Of a stretch of 64,000 nt of DNA, positions 59,521 to 64,000 are shown in pieces. Numbering within the stretch: position 1 is the first letter of the stretch; each line of letters opens with the position of its first letter. Both the position numbers and the translations under genes were made by a program. Source of the DNA: Clostridiales bacterium UBA7001 (GTDB taxonomy: Bacteria; Bacillota; Clostridia; TANB77; CAG-508); NCBI GenBank assembly GCA_002449785.1, contig DJXP01000024.1, positions 16,028 through 80,027 of the forward strand. The letters run 5' to 3'. Below the pieces are notes generated by a model. That model did not search any database and had not been told where the DNA came from. It was given only the letters and a program-made list of their open reading frames with translations.

Positions 59521-62500
59521 ATGAATGAAGATAATAATGAGGAATTAAATGGACAATCTCAAAGCTTTACAGTGCAAAATAATCAATCAAATATTACTCA
59601 ACAAGCTAGTAAACAAGTAGCTAATAGGGTATTAAGTTCTAAGGAGAGCAAAAAAGCTTTAAGGTCTTTACTAAAAACATTAGGTCCAATTTTAATTAAA
59701 GTGGGAATGGTTTTAATTGCACTTATAGTAATAATTGGAATAATAATGTTTGTAGTTAGTATGCCTGGAATGGCTATGGAAAAATTAAAAGAACTATTAA
59801 AAAAAGCTGGTGATAGTATAGCCGCTTTCTTTGGTGCAGATACAACAGAAATGATTGAAGATGAAGAAATATATGAAACATTAGATTATTTAAGAAATAT
59901 GGGTTATGAGCTAAAAGATATGCGGATTTTTGACAGAATATATGACAGATAGTGATGTAGGTGAAGGTGAAAAGTTAGAAAATGGTTTAATACTAAAAGA
60001 TGGAAAAATAACCAAAGCAGAGAGCGATTACATGATGACATATATTATGTCAGATAATTACATATACACATTAAAAAATGAAAACATTGTTACACAAATA
60101 AGAGAAAGTGGTGGAGCAGATGGCTGGCTTACAACGATTAGTAATGTATTTAGAGGAATACTAAATATTGAGGTTACTACTAAAAGATTTTTTGCAAATA
60201 TAGGAAATATGGTATTAGGCCCACTTGCAGATTTAACAGGAATTACAGATTTAACTGTTGATACATTTGGAAAAGGAATGTTAGCATTTTATTATGAGCC
60301 AACAGATGTAATGGGAAGGCCAGCAGTAGGAGTTAGAGGTAAACCATATAATTCTGGTTCAATGTGGAACTGGGATAGTATAAAAGTAGATTCTGAAAAG
60401 AAAACTATAAAAATAGTAAGAAATATTAATAAACCTGTGGAATTTTCCGTAGATGGATGGGTAGGAAGATATGGAATGCCATTAGAATTTTTACTTTCAG
60501 TACATTTATCAACTTTAAAACCAGATTTAGCATATGAAATGGTAAAGGCATTCCCAACAAATGTAAATATATATTTACATAAAGTATCAGGAGAAGCGAA
60601 TGTTGTATATAATACACCAACAGGTAGTTTGAGTTATGATGATATAGCAAATATTTCTAATGATGTTGTAGCAGCGAGAGATAAAGGAATAGATGTAGGA
60701 TATGGTGGAGAACATTGTGGATGTACTTTTACAGATGCAAATGGAGTAAGTGTAGTTTTTGATGAAGAAGAACAGAATTATAAATATGAAGATGGAAGTG
60801 TATGTGAAGGACCAGTAAATGTAACTCCATGTCAAGAATGTTTAGCAAAATTGGCTGCAATACAAACAGAAATGACAAATACAGTAGTTGATAATATGCT
60901 TGTAGATGCATATCAACCATATATAGCATCAGTAACAGATCATTGGTTTAGAGATGTATATTATGTATTAGATGAATCAACACCAGATATGATAGCAAAT
61001 GGAGTAAGAGATGTAATAGCAAGAATTATGAGCTATATTCCAAGTGAAGAAATAAAACAGCAAATACAAGATATTTTAGACTCTACACCAGCAGATGATG
61101 AAATAATAGGGAAAGTAAAACAATTCTTAGAAGGTACAAATTTAGATGATAGAATTATAGGATTTATAACTGAAATATTAGATTCTACAACATTAGATGA
61201 AACAGCAGAAAGAACAAGGGTAGATGATAGAAATATTAGATTTGTAAAATATGATTATGACTATGAAGCTCTTTATAAAGAAAGATGGACAAAATATGAG
61301 ACAGAAAATGGAGAATTTGTATTATATAAATTGAATCCAGATGGAACATATGGAGAAAGATTTAATGGAACTCAAGAAGAAGCAAATAAGCAAAATATAA
61401 AAGTAGCAAAAAAAGCATTAACAATAGGAAGAGATGACTTAGTAGATGATTTAGAATGGAATTATAATACATATGTAGTTGCAGACCCTATTGATGGTAC
61501 TTTAGCAAGTTCAGGATATCATAAAGTATGGTCAGCATATGAAGCTAATTCCCAAAGTACAAGTACAAATGTTGATATAGATGATTCAGAAGATGATACT
61601 GAAGAAGTAGATGATAGTGAAGAAGATGATGAAGGAGATTCTACAGAAGATACAGGTGGAACAGAAGAGGTTGATGAAGGAGAAGATACAGCAGATGAAG
61701 AAGAATCTGGTGAAGATATAAAGGACAATATTGAAGTTAGTGTAAATCAATATGGAAATATTGTACAAAAAGGAGAAGCACAAAGAACAGAAACAAATTC
61801 TAAAATAAAAAATATGTTTTTACAAAGAGTTTATTTTACATATGATGGAGGACCAGAAAAAGCAGAAGCAATAAATGATTTAAGAAAACAAATAGCTGAT
61901 AAAAAAGGAACTGCAAAATGGTATGGAGCAATTCCAAGTGATTGTATGGATTTATCAACAACAGTAAATGGAAAAACATATACAGTAGCAGATTGTTCAA
62001 GTGGAGTAAGTAGAACAATATCATCAACAAATTCAGAAGATGGAAAAACAACAACACAAGAGTTATTAAATGTATCAAGTATGTTAGAAAATATTCATAC
62101 AGCAGATGCAGATTACATATCAAGAGATTTTAAAGAATTAATAGTAGAGCTAGGATATTATACAAAAGAAGAATTAACAGATGAAACACCAAAAATGTTA
62201 GAGTGGCTCGTACCAGACACAGGTTCAAATGGATATCCAAAAAGAGGAATAGATAAAAATGAAAATGAATATGGAACAATGATTCATTCTAAAGGAGATA
62301 TCCGTGCAAGAAATGTAAAAATGCTTAAAGAAATATTAGAAAACTATAATGAAGTTGAACAGCAAGATGAAAATAAAGAAGCTAAATTTCAAAATATAAT
62401 TGATGCAAATAAGTTAATGGCATTAAATACTAATGGAATATCAAAAATAAGAGGACAGAAAAATAGTATATTAGCTAACGGAGATGACTTTAACTCAGAA

Positions 62501-64000
62501 AATAATATAGATATAAATAATGAAGTAGGTGCTTCTGATGGATCAAAAAGTCCAGAAGAAGTTTCTGTAGAAGAATTTTTAAAGGCTGCAGATACTATTC
62601 ATAAAGGAATGGAAGATAACAGTTTTTCATATAGACAAAAAATGCCAGATCAAATAAATTATGAATCTTCATTACATGGTAGTAGAACTGTTGATTGTTC
62701 AGCATATGTTTCATGGGTATTACAAGAAGTTGGAATATTATCAAAAGATGAAAAATTATGGACAGGTAGTGGCGCAGGGACATCAGAGCAAGGTACATTA
62801 TATGGTAAATTTGCAGATTATGTATATACTAAGGAAGAAGCAGGAGCTTTACAACCTGGAGATATACTTATTTCTAGTTCACATACTCAAATAAATGGAG
62901 AAGAAGATGGAGGATCTTTTATTCAATATAATGCTGGAAAAACAGATGCTATTAGGAGTAGACCTTATGCATATGATGCTGATTTCTATACACATGTAAT
63001 AAGATTTGCATTAAATCATAAAAAAGAAGGAAAACCATATACCGGATATAATGGAAATGAAGCAGTGGTATCACCAGTAACAGGAATATTACTAGAGTAT
63101 GGAACATATAGTGATGAAAAAATGAATCTAGGAAATGGTGTAACAGAAGAATATAGAGTAAATGTAGATTATAAATATAATTCAAACGGAACAGGAGAAG
63201 GTGGAGAGCAAGTAGCTACAAATACAAGTACAAATATACCAGTAGATAAAGTAGGATATGCAAAAATATTAGTATTAGATAATAAAACATATAGCCTATT
63301 TGAGAAACAATTTAATGGAGAGTTATCATCATTAAATGGAGGTAAAAGTTTTGTAAATTCAAATGGAACATTAGATGAAATAGATGATTTAGACAAAGAA
63401 AAAATAAAAGATTGGTCAGATAAAGAAAAGACACTTTATGGATATAAAGAATTTGCAGAACTATATGAAAAAGGTGGAATAGCAGGAAATATAGTTTATA
63501 TAGATGGGTTTGTATGTGAATATCCTGATGAAGATTATCCAACAGGAGAAGAAGATGCAGAAGGAAATGACGAATATAAAAATGGTAACTTTATACCAAG
63601 CGGTGAAAATATAGACAAAGACCATTTTAAAAAGATAAAACATGGAGATATCTCTAGTGATAATGAAGATATAAAATCATCATATGTAAAAGACAATGAA
63701 TATAAACTTGCAAGTAAAAAAGCAACAGAAAAATTTAATACAGAAGCAACAATAAAAGATGAAGCAAGCCCATCACTATATACAGGTGGTTCAGTAAGTT
63801 TAAAACTAAATGAAAATAGTGATGAAGTAACCTATGATGGAATATTTATAAAAGAAGGTACTGTAATCGGAAGAACAATGACAGACAAAGAACTATTAGA
63901 ATCTGATAAGTTTAGAAACGGACAATATGGAACATATGAAGAATTAAGAGGAGATAGTGATGCAGAAGAAACTGTAACAGAAGAAAATGTTTCAGAAGAT
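59521..64000 (+). CDS. giant membrane-anchored cell-wall enzyme 3 (NlpC/P60-like), CGG +1 shift, cut by the window end
   Basis: Third paralogue; 1493 residues are visible and the frame is still open at 64000. The N-terminus is almost identical to paralogue 2. An in-frame CGG at 59923 follows codon 134, and the zero frame stops at 59950. After the +1 shift (DMGFLTEYMTDSD) the frame stays open to the end. The scaffold contains an Asp/Glu-rich insertion (about 61555-61740). The core is NlpC/P60: TVDCSAYVSWVLQEVG with candidate Cys1059, LQPGDILISSSH, then YTHVIRF. The NEAVVSPVTG block follows. Any C-terminal SleB-like domain would lie outside the window. Confidence 0.78.
59923..59926 (+). other. 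CGG-A recoding site 6 (giant paralogue 3)
   Basis: In-frame CGG after ATG, at the same codon (135) as in paralogue 2. Reading GGA after a +1 shift gives DMGFLT and 1359 further open codons. Sites 5 and 6 probably share an origin by gene duplication. Confidence 0.75.

Noticed and set aside
10114..59926. The six frame breaks as ordinary sequencing errors
   Set aside because: Random indels would fall at homopolymers and in any codon phase. All six are a single extra C before a Gly codon, none is in a homopolymer, and none occurs in another phase. A systematic artefact is still possible and can be tested with raw reads, so this is rejected only provisionally.
10114..59926. Simple reassignment of CGG to another amino acid
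   Set aside because: A reassigned triplet would keep the frame. At all six sites the frame must advance by one extra base, so reassignment alone cannot explain them.
9988..59950. The six interrupted genes as pseudogenes
   Set aside because: Each has exactly one break, no other damage, intact catalytic motifs on both sides, and in three cases more than 1000 open codons after the break. addA and the secretion ATPase would be unlikely to decay in this identical way.
55502..63643. Long antisense open frames rich in Leu, His, Tyr or Ser opposite the giant proteins
   Set aside because: They are what the complement of Asp/Glu/Asn-rich, AT-rich coding sequence gives. They have no ribosome-binding sites or family motifs and cover real genes.

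Overview
The window is about 64 kb of very AT-rich DNA, densely coded and almost entirely on the + strand. It comes from an endospore-forming, low-GC Firmicute, most like an uncultured gut Clostridia lineage. The evidence is a set of sporulation genes (yqfC, yqfD, an alpha/beta-type SASP, spoIVB, and spoVG behind a textbook sigma-H promoter), the classical era-yqzL-recO neighbourhood, a T-box in front of pheST, and AGA as the dominant Arg codon. I saw no rRNA, tRNA, CRISPR array, intact insertion sequence or phage module.

Layout. 0.2-3.1 kb: small and hypothetical genes, a SipW-type signal peptidase and a DUF4116 repeat protein. 3.2-9.8 kb: yqfC-yqfD-unknown-ybeY-dgkA-unknown-era-yqzL-recO, then hpf and a SASP. 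10-10.9 kb: a Cof-type HAD phosphatase. 11-24.4 kb: a Tad/type IV-like pilus or secretion locus, with a CpaB-like SAF protein, two P-loop-like proteins, a CpaF-like ATPase, a TadB/TadC-like membrane platform, four tandem pilin-like proteins and three further membrane-anchored subunits. 24.5-29.6 kb: an FGE-like surface protein, two multispanning GT-C-like proteins and a GT2-GtrA fusion, plausibly a surface-glycosylation module. 29.6-37.3 kb: spoIVB, murC (the only - strand gene), spoVG and several unknown proteins. 37.3-41.3 kb: T-box, a REP/MITE-like palindrome and pheST. 41.3-49.7 kb: a GH25 lysozyme, addA, an FxLYD-like membrane protein, a candidate small RNA and a split transketolase. 49.7-64 kb: three giant tandem paralogues, membrane-anchored cell-wall enzymes with different peptidase cores. 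The third runs off the window.

Main result. Six genes (HAD phosphatase, CpaF-like ATPase, GT2-GtrA, addA, and the second and third giant paralogues) are each interrupted once. In every case the interruption is one extra C directly before a conserved glycine codon, so that an in-frame CGG appears. Skipping that C (+1) restores perfect family motifs, including the P-loop glycines of AddA and CpaF. Reading the coding strands by eye, I found about 59 other CGG triplets inside genes, and every one is out of frame. The only six in-frame CGG codons in the window are the six frame-change points. CGA, CGC, CGT, AGA and AGG are all used as ordinary Arg codons. The simplest reading is that CGG is not a sense codon here and that CGG-N is translated as glycine with a +1 shift. 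This resembles the +1 shifts at AGG and CCC codons reported for Perkinsus mitochondrial cox1, and I know of no bacterial example. A systematic sequencing artefact is the main alternative.

All positions, frames and counts were worked out by hand. Family names rest on motif recognition, without database searches.
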